Assembly (NCBI GenBank): GCA_016932075.1
Contig: JAFGDP010000064.1
Span: 1-44,332, forward strand
Direction of reading: 5' to 3'
From: Chitinispirillaceae bacterium
GTDB taxonomy: Bacteria > Fibrobacterota > Chitinivibrionia > Chitinivibrionales > Chitinispirillaceae
Length of the DNA stretch: 44,332 nucleotides
The first letter of the stretch is position 1; the number at the start of each line of letters is the position of its first letter. The notes below the pieces were generated by a model. That model was given only the letters and a program-made list of their open reading frames with translations, was not told the origin of the DNA and did no database searches. Of the stretch, positions 1 to 7,559 are shown piece after piece. The translations under genes and the position numbers were made by a program.

Positions 1-615
1 ATACCCGCCGGATACGCTCCTGCTCAATGTGCCGGAAAGGTCGATCTTTTCCCGTCTGGTATGGACCGCGGCCTGCACCCGCTGGCTGCGTACTTCTCCG
101 CCGGACGCTGTCGCGGCTATGCCATAGGTGCCTTCGTCAAGTGGACGGCTGGTGACGACATTGACCACGCCGCCGGTCCCGTTCACGCCGTACAGAAGCG
201 ACGGCACGCCTTTGGTCACCTGGATTCGCGAGACATTGTCAAGCTGGAGCGAGTTGATATCCAGAGACCCGTAATAGGGCATGTTGATGGGACGGCCGTC
301 GATCATGAGCAGGACCCGCTGCGACGAAATACCGCGCACCATGACGCCTGCCTCGTCTTTCGGGCCTGCGGTAACGGTAACGCCGGGAACTTTTCCCAAC
401 GCGTCAGCGACCGTGACCGCGCCCTGCGTCTCCAACTCGCTCCTGGTGATGGTTTCCACAGTAGCGGGTTTTTCGGTCCGTGCCGCGGTGACGACGAGGA
501 CGCCAAGATCATAGGGCACGGCCGTATCCGACACAGGGGCGTCCTGCCGCTTATCCGCCGCTCCCGCAGACAGCGGAAGCACGAGAAACGACAGCAACAA
601 TACGACGTCTCGCAT
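1..615 (-). CDS. TonB-dependent outer-membrane receptor, N-terminal part (runs off the window)
   Basis: The minus strand is open from an ATG at 615 to the window edge, giving 205 residues. It begins with a hydrophobic signal peptide (MRDVVLLLSFLVLPLSAG) and a TonB-box-like segment (LGVLVVTAAR, about residues 39-48). A plug domain follows, with recognisable stretches such as ADALGKVPGVTV, MVRGISSQRVLLMIDGRP and KGVPSLLYGVNGTGGVVNVVTS. Receptors of this family import scarce ligands across the outer membrane using TonB energy; the beta-barrel lies outside the window. The start overlaps the stop of the upstream lipoprotein gene by one base (TAATG), so the two are probably translationally coupled. 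The unit diverges from the tungstate transporter across a ModE-like repeat, so I infer an oxyanion or metallophore ligand. Family call is firm; ligand is not. Confidence 0.9.
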   Translation of the reverse strand, partial: MRDVVLLLSFLVLPLSAGAADKRQDAPVSDTAVPYDLGVLVVTAARTEKPATVETITRSELETQGAVTVADALGKVPGVTVTAGPKDEAGVMVRGISSQRVLLMIDGRPINMPYYGSLDINSLQLDNVSRIQVTKGVPSLLYGVNGTGGVVNVVTSRPLDEGTYGIAATASGGEVRSQRVQAAVHTRREKIDLSGTLSRSVSGGY

Positions 616-1412
616 TATTTGGAAACCGTTATTTCCTTGACATAACTGATTCTGGACTGGCCGCCCAGGTCAGGGTCAAAACCGAGTTTGTCGGTGCTCT
701 GTATCCAGTATCCGGTCTGCATCTGCGCCCAGGTGAACGGACTCATGCCGGTATACCCGTCTAAAGCAGTTACCGTATAGTGCAAGGAATCGCTGTTCGC
801 GACCAATGCGAGAATGACGGAGAGCCGTACCGATGCATTGCCGCTGAAATCGGCTTTTTCCATTTCTGCAAGCCGCATCTGGCATTTTGTCTGGGTGGCG
901 CCGGTGTCGATCACCACGTTTATTGTGCGGTACAGTTCAATGACAGCGACCTCCTTGACCCGGTACATGCCGGCAAGGGTCACGGAAGCGTCATACGCAG
1001 CGTCACGGCTGTTTTTCTTGATATACCCGTGTTGTATCTGTTCCCACGTCAGATCGTCCGCTGTTCTTCCGGTTTCCTGATCGGTCTTCTGGTGGGGGCT
1101 GAAACCGTCAGAACCGATGATGCGGTATCCGTATAACGTGCGTTTATCCCAGGATGCATTGTCCTTGTCCACATACGGCGCAATAAAGTCGTTGGTGATC
1201 AGGTCCTCCATCTTCACCGCCTCTTCTCCTGAAAGATCAGTCGCCGGCTTTGAATTCAATGCGACAACCAGACTGTCGCTCACGGTGGTCGAATCAGCCT
1301 CCATGAGCCGTATGACAATTGAGGCGCCGTCATCAGGCGACCCGGGATTATTGCACTGCGCCATCAGAATACACAGAGCAACAATGATTCCACCAAACAA
1401 ACACCGTATCAT
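615..1412 (-). CDS. Lipoprotein with two related repeat domains
   Basis: The protein has 265 residues. The ATG at 1412 is preceded by a strong ribosome site (AAGGAGGGGTGTC), which favours it over an in-frame start at 1478. The N-terminus (MIRCLFGGIIVALCILMAQC) is a lipoprotein signal with a Cys acceptor after LMAQ, so it should be a membrane-anchored envelope protein. The mature part appears to contain two copies of one domain: LTWEQIQHGYI then MYRVKEVAVIE in the first, FTWAQMQTGYWI then ISYVKEITVSK in the second. I do not recognise the family. It is first in a two-gene unit with a TonB-dependent receptor, so a surface role in ligand capture with that receptor is plausible but unproven. Confidence 0.8.
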   Translation of the reverse strand: MIRCLFGGIIVALCILMAQCNNPGSPDDGASIVIRLMEADSTTVSDSLVVALNSKPATDLSGEEAVKMEDLITNDFIAPYVDKDNASWDKRTLYGYRIIGSDGFSPHQKTDQETGRTADDLTWEQIQHGYIKKNSRDAAYDASVTLAGMYRVKEVAVIELYRTINVVIDTGATQTKCQMRLAEMEKADFSGNASVRLSVILALVANSDSLHYTVTALDGYTGMSPFTWAQMQTGYWIQSTDKLGFDPDLGGQSRISYVKEITVSK

Positions 1413-1506
1413 GACACCCCTCCTTCTTGAAATGGCGAATGAAAACAAATTGACGTTACCGCTCAAATTCTGAATCAACGGTTTTGAAAATAGTATTTTT
1501 TATAAT

Positions 1507-1530
1507 CGTTATGCATGGAAAAACATAACG
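1507..1530. promoter_or_regulatory. ModE-box-like inverted repeat in the divergent promoter region
   Basis: CGTTATG at 1507-1513 and its exact complement CATAACG at 1524-1530 are separated by 10 bases. The half-sites resemble the CGnTAT/ATAACG core of ModE operators recalled from proteobacteria. The site lies between the lipoprotein/receptor unit (start 1412, minus) and tupA (start 1603, plus), and a ModE-like regulator is encoded at 4048-4434. I infer an operator controlling one or both units in response to molybdate or tungstate. The spacing differs from the E. coli consensus, so protein binding is a prediction. Confidence 0.6.
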
Positions 1531-1602
1531 GTAGAGACATTCGTCGTATAGGTGATACTATTTTTTTATCCGCAGAACAGGATCGGGGGTAAAAGATTTC
1601 CT

Positions 1603-2433
1603 ATGAAACGCACGTACCTAATGAAGATGGTTCTCCTCTGCTGTGCGTTTACGTTCGCCGCGCAGAAACCGGCTGCCATCAAGATGGCCACCACCACGAG
1701 CACGGAGAATTCAGGACTGCTCGACGTTCTGTTGCCCGCGTTTGCGAAAAAAACCGGAATAACGGTCCACGTGATCGCGGTCGGCAGCGGCAGGGCAATA
1801 AAACTGGGCGAGAACGGCGATGTTGATCTCATTTTCGTCCATGCCCGCGCGGCCGAAGACCGGTTCGTGGAGAACGGTTTCGGCGTGAACCGCAAAGACG
1901 TCATGTACAATGACTTTATCATCGTGGGACCGAAAACCGATCCCGCAGGCATAGCAAAAGCCGCTTCGGCACATGCGGCCCTAAAAAAAATCGCCATAAA
2001 AAAAGCGGTCTTCGTGTCACGCGGCGACGAGTCAGGCACGCACATGAAGGAAAAAGCGCTCTGGCAAAAGGCCTCGGTCGCTCCCACGGGCAAATGGTAC
2101 CTTGAGGCAGGCCAGGGAATGGAGGCCGTGCTCATCATGGCAAATGAAAAAATGGGGTATGCCCTGACCGACCGCGGCACCTATATTGCGGCCGAGGACA
2201 AGCTGGAGCTTGCCGTGCTTTTTGAAAAAGACTTAGAGCTTTTCAATCCGTACGGCGTCATTGCGGTCAATCCTGAAAAACACAAGGATATAAAATACAA
2301 GGAAGCGATGACGTTTATAGACTGGATCGTGACCAGGGAGGCGCAGGACCGTATCGCAGGATTCACCAAAAATGGCAAGCAGCTCTTTTTTCCCAATGCA
2401 CAACCGGAATCGAAGCAGGCAAAGAAGCAATGA
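1603..2433 (+). CDS. tupA: Tungstate ABC transporter, substrate-binding protein
   Basis: The 276-residue protein starts at ATG 1603 behind a GGGGGT stretch. After a hydrophobic leader (MKMVLLCCAFTFAAQ) comes the hallmark TTTSTENSGLLDVLLPAF, where the TTTST loop binds the oxyanion in TupA-type proteins. Later motifs are VGSGRAI, GDVDLIFVHARAAEDRFV, YNDFIIVGP, FVSRGDESGTH and MGYALTDRGTY, all typical of the family. TupA captures tungstate in the periplasm with high affinity. Tungstate rather than molybdate is supported by this motif set and by the AOR encoded downstream. Its stop overlaps the tupB start (ATGA). A lipoprotein Cys is not evident, so it is probably a soluble periplasmic protein. 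Confidence 0.92.
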   Translation: MKRTYLMKMVLLCCAFTFAAQKPAAIKMATTTSTENSGLLDVLLPAFAKKTGITVHVIAVGSGRAIKLGENGDVDLIFVHARAAEDRFVENGFGVNRKDVMYNDFIIVGPKTDPAGIAKAASAHAALKKIAIKKAVFVSRGDESGTHMKEKALWQKASVAPTGKWYLEAGQGMEAVLIMANEKMGYALTDRGTYIAAEDKLELAVLFEKDLELFNPYGVIAVNPEKHKDIKYKEAMTFIDWIVTREAQDRIAGFTKNGKQLFFPNAQPESKQAKKQ

Positions 2434-3071
2434 GTGATCTCGGTTCGGCAGTATGTATTTCCCTGTACACCTCGACGGTCGCGACCTCGTTCTGCGCCGC
2501 AGCAGGCATTCCGCTCGGATGCGCTATTGCCTTGCACTCGTTTCCGGGCAAACGGCTTGTTGTGGGGCTGCTCAATACCCTGCTCTCGCTGCCGACCGTC
2601 GTGGTGGGACTTCTGGGATACATGCTGCTCTGTCGCAGTTCTCCGTTGGGTTCGCTCCACCTGCTCTTTACGCCTGAAGCCATCATTATCGGCGAGTTCA
2701 TCCTCGCGCTGCCGATCATGATCGTGTTCACACATGCGGCCGTTGCTGCGGTCGATCCCGCGGCGCAGGAGACGGCGCGCCTTCTGGGCGCCAAAGGATT
2801 CCGGCTCTTTTTCCTAATGGTCTCCGAAGCGCGGTTCGGCATCATGGCCGCGGTTGCGGCGGTGTTCGGAAGGCTGATCGGCGAGGTCGGGATCGCCATG
2901 ATGCTGGGCGGCAACATTGCCGGGTTCACGAGGAACATGACCACTACCATAGCGCTTGAGGCTTCCAAAGGAGAGGTGACGCTCGGACTCAAGCTCGGCG
3001 GCATCCTTCTTCTTCTTGCGGTCAGCGTCAACCTTGTATTGCGTTACCTGCAAGGAAGGGCAACGTCATGA
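2430..3071 (+). CDS. tupB: Tungstate ABC transporter, permease
   Basis: This 213-residue membrane protein has several hydrophobic segments, including VVGLLNTLLSLPTVVVGLLGYMLL, IIIGEFILALPIMIVFTHAAVAA and a C-terminal LGGILLLLAVSVNLVL. The cytoplasmic coupling loop EAA-like region is visible at ETARLLGAKGFRLFFLMVSEARFGIMAAVAAVFGRLIGEVG. It is the expected length for TupB. The ATG overlaps the tupA stop by four bases and the gene overlaps tupC in the same way, so the three are co-translated. It forms the inner-membrane channel through which TupA-bound oxyanion passes. Confidence 0.92.
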   Translation: MSDLGSAVCISLYTSTVATSFCAAAGIPLGCAIALHSFPGKRLVVGLLNTLLSLPTVVVGLLGYMLLCRSSPLGSLHLLFTPEAIIIGEFILALPIMIVFTHAAVAAVDPAAQETARLLGAKGFRLFFLMVSEARFGIMAAVAAVFGRLIGEVGIAMMLGGNIAGFTRNMTTTIALEASKGEVTLGLKLGGILLLLAVSVNLVLRYLQGRATS

Positions 3072-4030
3072 GTCCTGCTCCCGTTGTTTGTTTCAATTCC
3101 TGCACCAAGGAGTACAACGGCCGCACGGTCCTTGATATCCCGTCCCTTCGGTTTGATACAGGCAAGACGTATGCGGTTTCCGGTCATAACGGCGCAGGCA
3201 AAACAACACTCTTGCGCCTCATTGCCGGCCTTGAACAGCCGTCGTCAGGAACCGTGACGTTGGGCGTCACGCCCGGCAGGATTGGATTCTGCTTCCAGAA
3301 ACCGTACATGTTCCGCGGCACGGTTGGAAAAAATATTTCCTGGGGGCTTGATAAAAAACGGTGCGGGAACGTGCGCGAACTTGCGTCTATGCTGCATCTG
3401 GACCATCTTATGGAGCAACCGGCGAAAAAAATGTCCGCCGGTGAGATGCAGAAAGTTGCCATGGCGCGCGTGCTGGCCCGCGATCCCGAACTCCTGCTCC
3501 TGGACGAACCGTTTGCAAACCTTGATGCGCAGGCGCGTGACAGTATCGAAGAGCAAATCCGAGGGTTTGTCGAAAATGGCAACACCTGTATCATGGCCAC
3601 CCACATGACCGACCATGCCGCCCGCTTTTCAGCCGCGATCATCCGACTGGAAAACGGCAAAGTGATCCAGGGCGATATCGTCAATATATTTGAAGGAATT
3701 ATTGAAGCGAAGGGCGACCTGAAGCGTATCAAGGTAACCGAAAACGTGCATATAATCTGCGCAGCCGGTACTTCCCCGGGCAAAACGCGTTTTCTCATCG
3801 CGGCATCGGACATCGTGCTTTCCCGCGCGCCGTTTGAATCGAGCATGCGCAACAGCTTTTCCGGCACGGTCACCGGATTACGGCAAAGCGGAAACGCTGT
3901 TCTGGCAATCGTTGATATCGGCATTCCTTTGAAGGTGCTTATTACGCGGGAATCCAGCACGCAGCTTGGCCTGTCGCTCTGGTCAAAAGTAACCGTATCG
4001 TTCAAGGCCGTTTCAGTGGTTCTGCTCTGA
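3068..4030 (+). CDS. tupC: Tungstate ABC transporter, ATPase with C-terminal Mop/TOBE-like domain
   Basis: The 320-residue ATPase has Walker A GHNGAGKTT (about residues 39-47), Q-loop FCFQKPYM, signature MSAGEMQKVAMARVLARDP, Walker B LLLLDEPFANLD and H-loop MATHMTDH. It is longer than the minimal TupC form because the last 65 or so residues (SSMRNSFSGTVTGLRQSG through VTVSFKAVSVVLL) look like a Mop/TOBE beta-barrel, the domain that binds molybdate or tungstate in ModC and ModE. The residues between ATPase and Mop domain (about 225-255) are less clear. It energises uptake through TupB. The Mop domain may regulate the transporter by oxyanion level, which is of interest because the nearby ModE-like protein lacks one. 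Confidence 0.9.
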   Translation: MSPAPVVCFNSCTKEYNGRTVLDIPSLRFDTGKTYAVSGHNGAGKTTLLRLIAGLEQPSSGTVTLGVTPGRIGFCFQKPYMFRGTVGKNISWGLDKKRCGNVRELASMLHLDHLMEQPAKKMSAGEMQKVAMARVLARDPELLLLDEPFANLDAQARDSIEEQIRGFVENGNTCIMATHMTDHAARFSAAIIRLENGKVIQGDIVNIFEGIIEAKGDLKRIKVTENVHIICAAGTSPGKTRFLIAASDIVLSRAPFESSMRNSFSGTVTGLRQSGNAVLAIVDIGIPLKVLITRESSTQLGLSLWSKVTVSFKAVSVVLL

Positions 4031-4047
4031 AAGGAGGGGTGCGTTCA

Positions 4048-4434
4048 ATGCGAAGTCACGTCAAACGCGGCGCCGGAAGCGCGATCATGCCCAAAGCCAA
4101 ACTGTATCTTCAGACCCAAAGCGGTCTGGGCATTTTCGGCAACGGTAAGGCACAGCTCCTGAAATCCGTTGCTGCGGTCGGCTCCCTGCGCAAAGCTGCC
4201 GCCTTGCTAAAAAGAAACTACCGAAAGGCATGGGGCGACATCAACACTGCTGAAAAGCTTCTCGGCCGCTCACTCGTGTGCAGGACACGCGGAGGTCCCT
4301 CAGGCGGGACCATGGAGCTGACCCTATTTGGCAGGAGTTTCCTCCAGGCGTGGGAGCGCTATGAAAGGCATATCGTGAAGGAGATCAACAAAGCATACAT
4401 AACCTATTTTTCCGATATCATCACCCGGAACTAG
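4048..4434 (+). CDS. ModE-like DNA-binding regulator without Mop domain
   Basis: The 128-residue protein matches the N-terminal winged-helix half of ModE: GKAQLLKSVAAVGSLRKAAALLKRNYRKAWGDINTAEKLLGRSLVCRTRGGPSGG, where SLRKAAALLKRNYRKAWG is the recognition region and RTRGGPSGG the wing. No Mop domain follows, so it cannot sense oxyanion as classical ModE does; a partner or another mechanism is needed. ATG 4048 is chosen because AAGGAGGGG ends eight bases upstream; a GTG at 4039 lies inside that ribosome site. Stand-alone HTH versions exist and include tungstate-linked regulators. The likely target is the inverted repeat at 1507-1530. Confidence 0.85.
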   Translation: MRSHVKRGAGSAIMPKAKLYLQTQSGLGIFGNGKAQLLKSVAAVGSLRKAAALLKRNYRKAWGDINTAEKLLGRSLVCRTRGGPSGGTMELTLFGRSFLQAWERYERHIVKEINKAYITYFSDIITRN

Positions 4435-4449
4435 TAGGAGGTCCATTGT

Positions 4450-4632
4450 ATGACTGACCATGAAAAAATCATAAACGATGCCGCAATCGAGCGTGACGGG
4501 AAGCGCGTTATTGCATGCGCAAAAGCGTTCATGATTGCCGAGCAGAACGGCATTGCACTGCATGAAATAAGCGATATATGCAACAAATACGGCATTAAAA
4601 TCGTATCGTGTCAATTGGGCTGTTTTAACTAG
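4450..4632 (+). CDS. Small protein with C-terminal CQLGCF motif
   Basis: The 60-residue protein has a strong ribosome site (TAGGAGG) before ATG 4450. Its body (ERDGKRVIACAKAFMIAEQN then ALHEISDICNKYGIKI) looks like a small helical, HTH-like fold. It ends in SCQLGCFN, two Cys separated by three residues, which could bind metal, an Fe-S centre or sulfur. From memory, similar short proteins with a CQLGCF end occur beside molybdenum-cofactor and tungstate genes in other anaerobes, but I cannot verify this here. Its place between a ModE-like gene and a MobB-like gene implies a role in oxyanion sensing or cofactor assembly. Function is unknown. Confidence 0.75.
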   Translation: MTDHEKIINDAAIERDGKRVIACAKAFMIAEQNGIALHEISDICNKYGIKIVSCQLGCFN

Positions 4633-4633
4633 C

Positions 4634-5065
4634 GTGAAAACGATTGTGGTTTCCGGCGCGCGGTCAAAGGTCGGCAAAACAACCCTGGCACGTGCGGTGT
4701 GCGGGCTTTTACCCGGCGCCGTGCGAATAAAAATCGGGCATGGCAGCCGTAAACAGGGAGTGGATGGCTATTTCTATTCCCTTGGCACACCATTTGACGT
4801 CATTGCTTCTGAACACGCAGAAGCACGGTATCTGGTGATAGAAAGCAACCGGGTCCTCGAGGAGATGGCGCCGGATTGCACGATCTACCTTGGTGCTGAC
4901 AATCCCAAACCGTCGGCCAAGCTGGCCATGGAACGAGCCGACATCAGAAGAGGCGAGCCGCTCCAAGGCTGCCGGGCAGCGGAGCTGGCATCACGCCTTG
5001 GATGCGATATAACGGTGATACACGCTATCATCAAATTGGCGGGCGCCATAGAAGGAAGCCGGTGA
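4634..5065 (+). CDS. MobB-like P-loop nucleotide-binding protein
   Basis: The 143-residue protein starts at GTG 4634, one base after the preceding stop. Its N-terminus has a P-loop, VVSGARSKVGKTTLARAV (GxxxxGKT). IKIGHG and YLVIESNRVL further in resemble strands of the MobB family of small GTPases. MobB helps in dinucleotide cofactor formation in Mo enzymes, though AOR-type enzymes usually carry unmodified tungstopterin, so the role here may differ. The C-terminal part (GCRAAELASRLGCDITVIHAIIKLAG) is helical. Position between the regulator and moeA supports a cofactor function. It could be another small P-loop NTPase. Confidence 0.65.
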   Translation: MKTIVVSGARSKVGKTTLARAVCGLLPGAVRIKIGHGSRKQGVDGYFYSLGTPFDVIASEHAEARYLVIESNRVLEEMAPDCTIYLGADNPKPSAKLAMERADIRRGEPLQGCRAAELASRLGCDITVIHAIIKLAGAIEGSR

Positions 5066-5069
5066 AACG

Positions 5070-6269
5070 GTGAAACCATCAAGCACGATCTCCTTTGACC
5101 GCGCCCTCGCCATGGCGCTGGCGCACGTTCCGCTCATGCCTGCGGAACGCATACCGCTGGACAAAGCGCTCGGCAGGGTGCTTGGCGCCGACGTCGCGTC
5201 AGATGTCGACCTGCCCCCATCTGACGTTTCGGCAATGGACGGGTATGCTTGCCGCGGCAGGGACCGCGATTCACCGCTCCGGGTCATCGAGACAATCCCT
5301 GCCGGCAGAACGCCGCGGAAACCAGTGTGCCCCGGCCAGTGCAGCCGTATCATGACCGGCGCTCCGCTTCCAAAGGGCGCAGACACCGTGGTCATGTTCG
5401 AAGATACGGTGTTCGACAAAAAAACCGGAAGCGTTATTGTCACGGTCAAACAGGAGAATCGCAATATCCGCTTACGCGCGGAAGACATTCGCAAGGGTGA
5501 CACGATATTGCGCAAAGGAACAAAGATCGATGCGCCGCATATCGCGGTGCTGGCAGGCGCCGGGGAAACGACGGTACGCGTGTTCAGGCGGCCGGTTGTC
5601 GGCGTCATTGCCACCGGCGACGAACTGGTCGAGCCGCAGCATAAACCGAGGCCTGGCCAGATACGCAACAGCAACGGCTGGCAGCTCTGCGCGCAGGCGC
5701 AGGCAATAGGGTGTAAAACGCGCTATTACGGTATTGTTCATGACAATCCCAAGGAACTCGGCCGCATCATTACCAAGGCCCAGGCAGGATGTGACGTGAT
5801 CCTGCTTTCCGGAGGCGTGTCCATGGGCGATTTCGACTTTGTTCCCATGGTGCTCAAGAATCATGGGTATAAGCTGCTGTTTGAAAAGGTGGCGGTCAAA
5901 CCAGGGAAACCAACGGTCTTCGGTATCGCGGGGAAAAAACGGTTATTCGGCATGCCCGGCAATCCGGTGTCGGCCTTTGTCATCTTTGAGATGATGGTAA
6001 AACCGTTCCTGTATGCAATGATGCGGCGCACGGACCCCCGTCCTGTAATTTCATGTGCGCTGGCAGCCGCCATAAAAAGAAAAAACGCAGATCGCCTCGA
6101 ATTCCGGCCGGTGCGGCTCATGCCTGACGGGTCGGTCCGCCAGCCCGGCTACCACGGCTCAGCCCATATACATGCGTATACGCAGGCGCACGGTCTTGTC
6201 ATGCTCGAACAGGGGATCACTGAACTGAAAGCCGGAGATCCTGCTTCGGTGCTGCTCCTGAAATGGTGA
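5070..6269 (+). CDS. moeA: Molybdopterin molybdenum/tungstentransferase
   Basis: The 399-residue protein is full length for MoeA. It shows PPSDVSAMDGYACRG near residue 50, GAPLPKGADTVVMFEDT, the third-domain GVIATGDELVEPQHKPRPGQIRNSN, SGGVSMGDFDFV, KPGKPTVFG and MPGNPVSAFVIFEMM. It inserts metal into adenylated molybdopterin. The start is a GTG at 5070, four bases after the previous stop. In tungsten users MoeA paralogues may be metal-selective; the tupABC neighbours make tungstate the likely metal, but the sequence does not decide this. Confidence 0.95.
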   Translation: MKPSSTISFDRALAMALAHVPLMPAERIPLDKALGRVLGADVASDVDLPPSDVSAMDGYACRGRDRDSPLRVIETIPAGRTPRKPVCPGQCSRIMTGAPLPKGADTVVMFEDTVFDKKTGSVIVTVKQENRNIRLRAEDIRKGDTILRKGTKIDAPHIAVLAGAGETTVRVFRRPVVGVIATGDELVEPQHKPRPGQIRNSNGWQLCAQAQAIGCKTRYYGIVHDNPKELGRIITKAQAGCDVILLSGGVSMGDFDFVPMVLKNHGYKLLFEKVAVKPGKPTVFGIAGKKRLFGMPGNPVSAFVIFEMMVKPFLYAMMRRTDPRPVISCALAAAIKRKNADRLEFRPVRLMPDGSVRQPGYHGSAHIHAYTQAHGLVMLEQGITELKAGDPASVLLLKW

Positions 6270-6273
6270 CGCA

Positions 6274-7104
6274 ATGACCTCAACATCCTCCCCTTTTCTT
6301 CTGGACCGGCACGGCAGGCGGATCACCAGCCTCCGCGTTTCGGTGACCGACAAATGCAATTTCCGCTGCACCTACTGCATGCCTGAAGAGGGCATCGAAC
6401 TGAAGCCGCACCATGCCATCCTGCGGCTCGAACAGATCGCCCTGATCGTCGAGCAGGCAGCCGCGCTCGGGATATATAAGGTCAAGATCACGGGCGGAGA
6501 ACCGCTCGTGCGAAAAAATGTCCAAGAGCTGGTCCGGCTGATTGCGGCACTTCCCGGCATCACGGACCTCAGCATGACCACAAACGGTTCGCTTCTTACC
6601 AGAGAAAAAGCGCATGTCCTCAAGCGCGCCGGGCTCAACCGGATCAATATCTCCCTCGATACGCTGGACCCGGAACGGTTCTTCGCGATTACCCGGGGGG
6701 GGGCTGTCAATCAGGTGCTTGCAGGGATCGATGCGGCGGCAGAGGCACGTTTGCATCCGATAAAAATCAACATGGTCGTATTTGCGGATACGGCGGACAG
6801 CGACATCGCTGCAATGCAGCAGTTCTGCGCCTCTCGCGGGCTGTCATTGCAGACCATTGCGCATTTTTCACTCAGCCAACGGAACAGTGTTGCGGTCAAG
6901 GCCGCCGATAAACCCCCGCCCTGTGAAACTTGCAACAGACTGCGGCTAACGGCAGACGGTTTCCTGAAACCATGCCTGTTTTCCGACCATGAGATCAAAG
7001 TCGACTTCAGCGATATCCGCGGATCGCTTATTGCCGCTATCAATGCGAAACCGGCGACAGGAAGTTCATGCAGCAGCAGGGTAATGAGCCAGATAGGAGG
7101 ATGA
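6274..7104 (+). CDS. moaA: GTP 3',8-cyclase, compact form
   Basis: This radical-SAM enzyme starts molybdopterin synthesis from GTP. The SAM-cluster motif CNFRCTYC lies near residue 29, GGEPLVRKN follows, and the second cluster site is CETCNRLRLTADGFLKPC, including the RLRL arginines. The C-terminus is MSQIGG, keeping the double Gly needed by the family. At 276 residues it is clearly shorter than the usual 320-340. The shortening falls between the KINMVVF strand and the second cluster, and in the segment after it, while all cluster ligands remain. A run of nine G at 6695-6703 lies within the gene, but the frame across it gives the expected residues. Confidence 0.92.
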   Translation: MTSTSSPFLLDRHGRRITSLRVSVTDKCNFRCTYCMPEEGIELKPHHAILRLEQIALIVEQAAALGIYKVKITGGEPLVRKNVQELVRLIAALPGITDLSMTTNGSLLTREKAHVLKRAGLNRINISLDTLDPERFFAITRGGAVNQVLAGIDAAAEARLHPIKINMVVFADTADSDIAAMQQFCASRGLSLQTIAHFSLSQRNSVAVKAADKPPPCETCNRLRLTADGFLKPCLFSDHEIKVDFSDIRGSLIAAINAKPATGSSCSSRVMSQIGG

Positions 7105-7106
7105 AC

Positions 7107-7559
7107 ATGGCACTCAGCCATATCGACAAACAGGGCAGGGCGGTCATGGTGGACGTATCCGCCAAAAAGATTGTCCGGCGCACCGCCGTTGCGTCAGGAC
7201 TCATAACCATGCAACCGGACACGGTACGCCTCGTGGCAGAAAGCGCGCTCGAAAAAGGCGATGTCATAGCATGCGCGCGCCTGGCAGGTATTACTGCCGC
7301 GAAAAAGACCGCCGAACTCATTCCCCTGTGTCACAACCTGCCGCTCGACCATATCAGCGTCGAATGCAGCCTGAAAGACGACGGCGTCGGAATCGAGGCT
7401 TCCGTCTCATGCGCGGGCAGGACCGGCGTTGAAATGGAGGCGCTTACCGCGGCTGCGGTCGCCGCATTGACCATATACGACATGTGCAAAGCGGTGGATA
7501 AAAATATGGTTATCGGCGGAATAAAACTCATTGAAAAAAGAAAAGAGCCCTTGACATGA
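7107..7559 (+). CDS. moaC: Cyclic pyranopterin monophosphate synthase
   Basis: The 150-residue protein has the family motifs LIPLCHNLPLDHI (substrate-binding His), GVEMEALTAAAVAALTIYDMCKAVDK and a closing IGGIKLIEKRK. It converts the MoaA product to cyclic pyranopterin monophosphate. AGGAGG at 7095-7100 is six bases before ATG 7107; the ATG at 7101 directly abuts the ribosome site, so 7107 is preferred. It begins two bases after the moaA stop and its own stop overlaps the next gene (ATGA), so translation is coupled along the series. Confidence 0.95.
   Translation: MALSHIDKQGRAVMVDVSAKKIVRRTAVASGLITMQPDTVRLVAESALEKGDVIACARLAGITAAKKTAELIPLCHNLPLDHISVECSLKDDGVGIEASVSCAGRTGVEMEALTAAAVAALTIYDMCKAVDKNMVIGGIKLIEKRKEPLT

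Noticed and set aside
61..645. 194-codon open frame on the plus strand
   Set aside because: The minus strand here encodes a clear TonB receptor plug; this frame is its shadow.
1484..1506. TTGAAA with TATAAT as a tupA promoter
   Set aside because: The spacing is only 11 bases, too short for a normal sigma70 promoter.
6695..6703. Run of nine G in moaA as a possible frameshift or phase-variation site
   Set aside because: The frame on both sides gives the expected MoaA sequence (ITRGGAV then VLAGIDAA), so the gene is intact; slippage is possible but unsupported.
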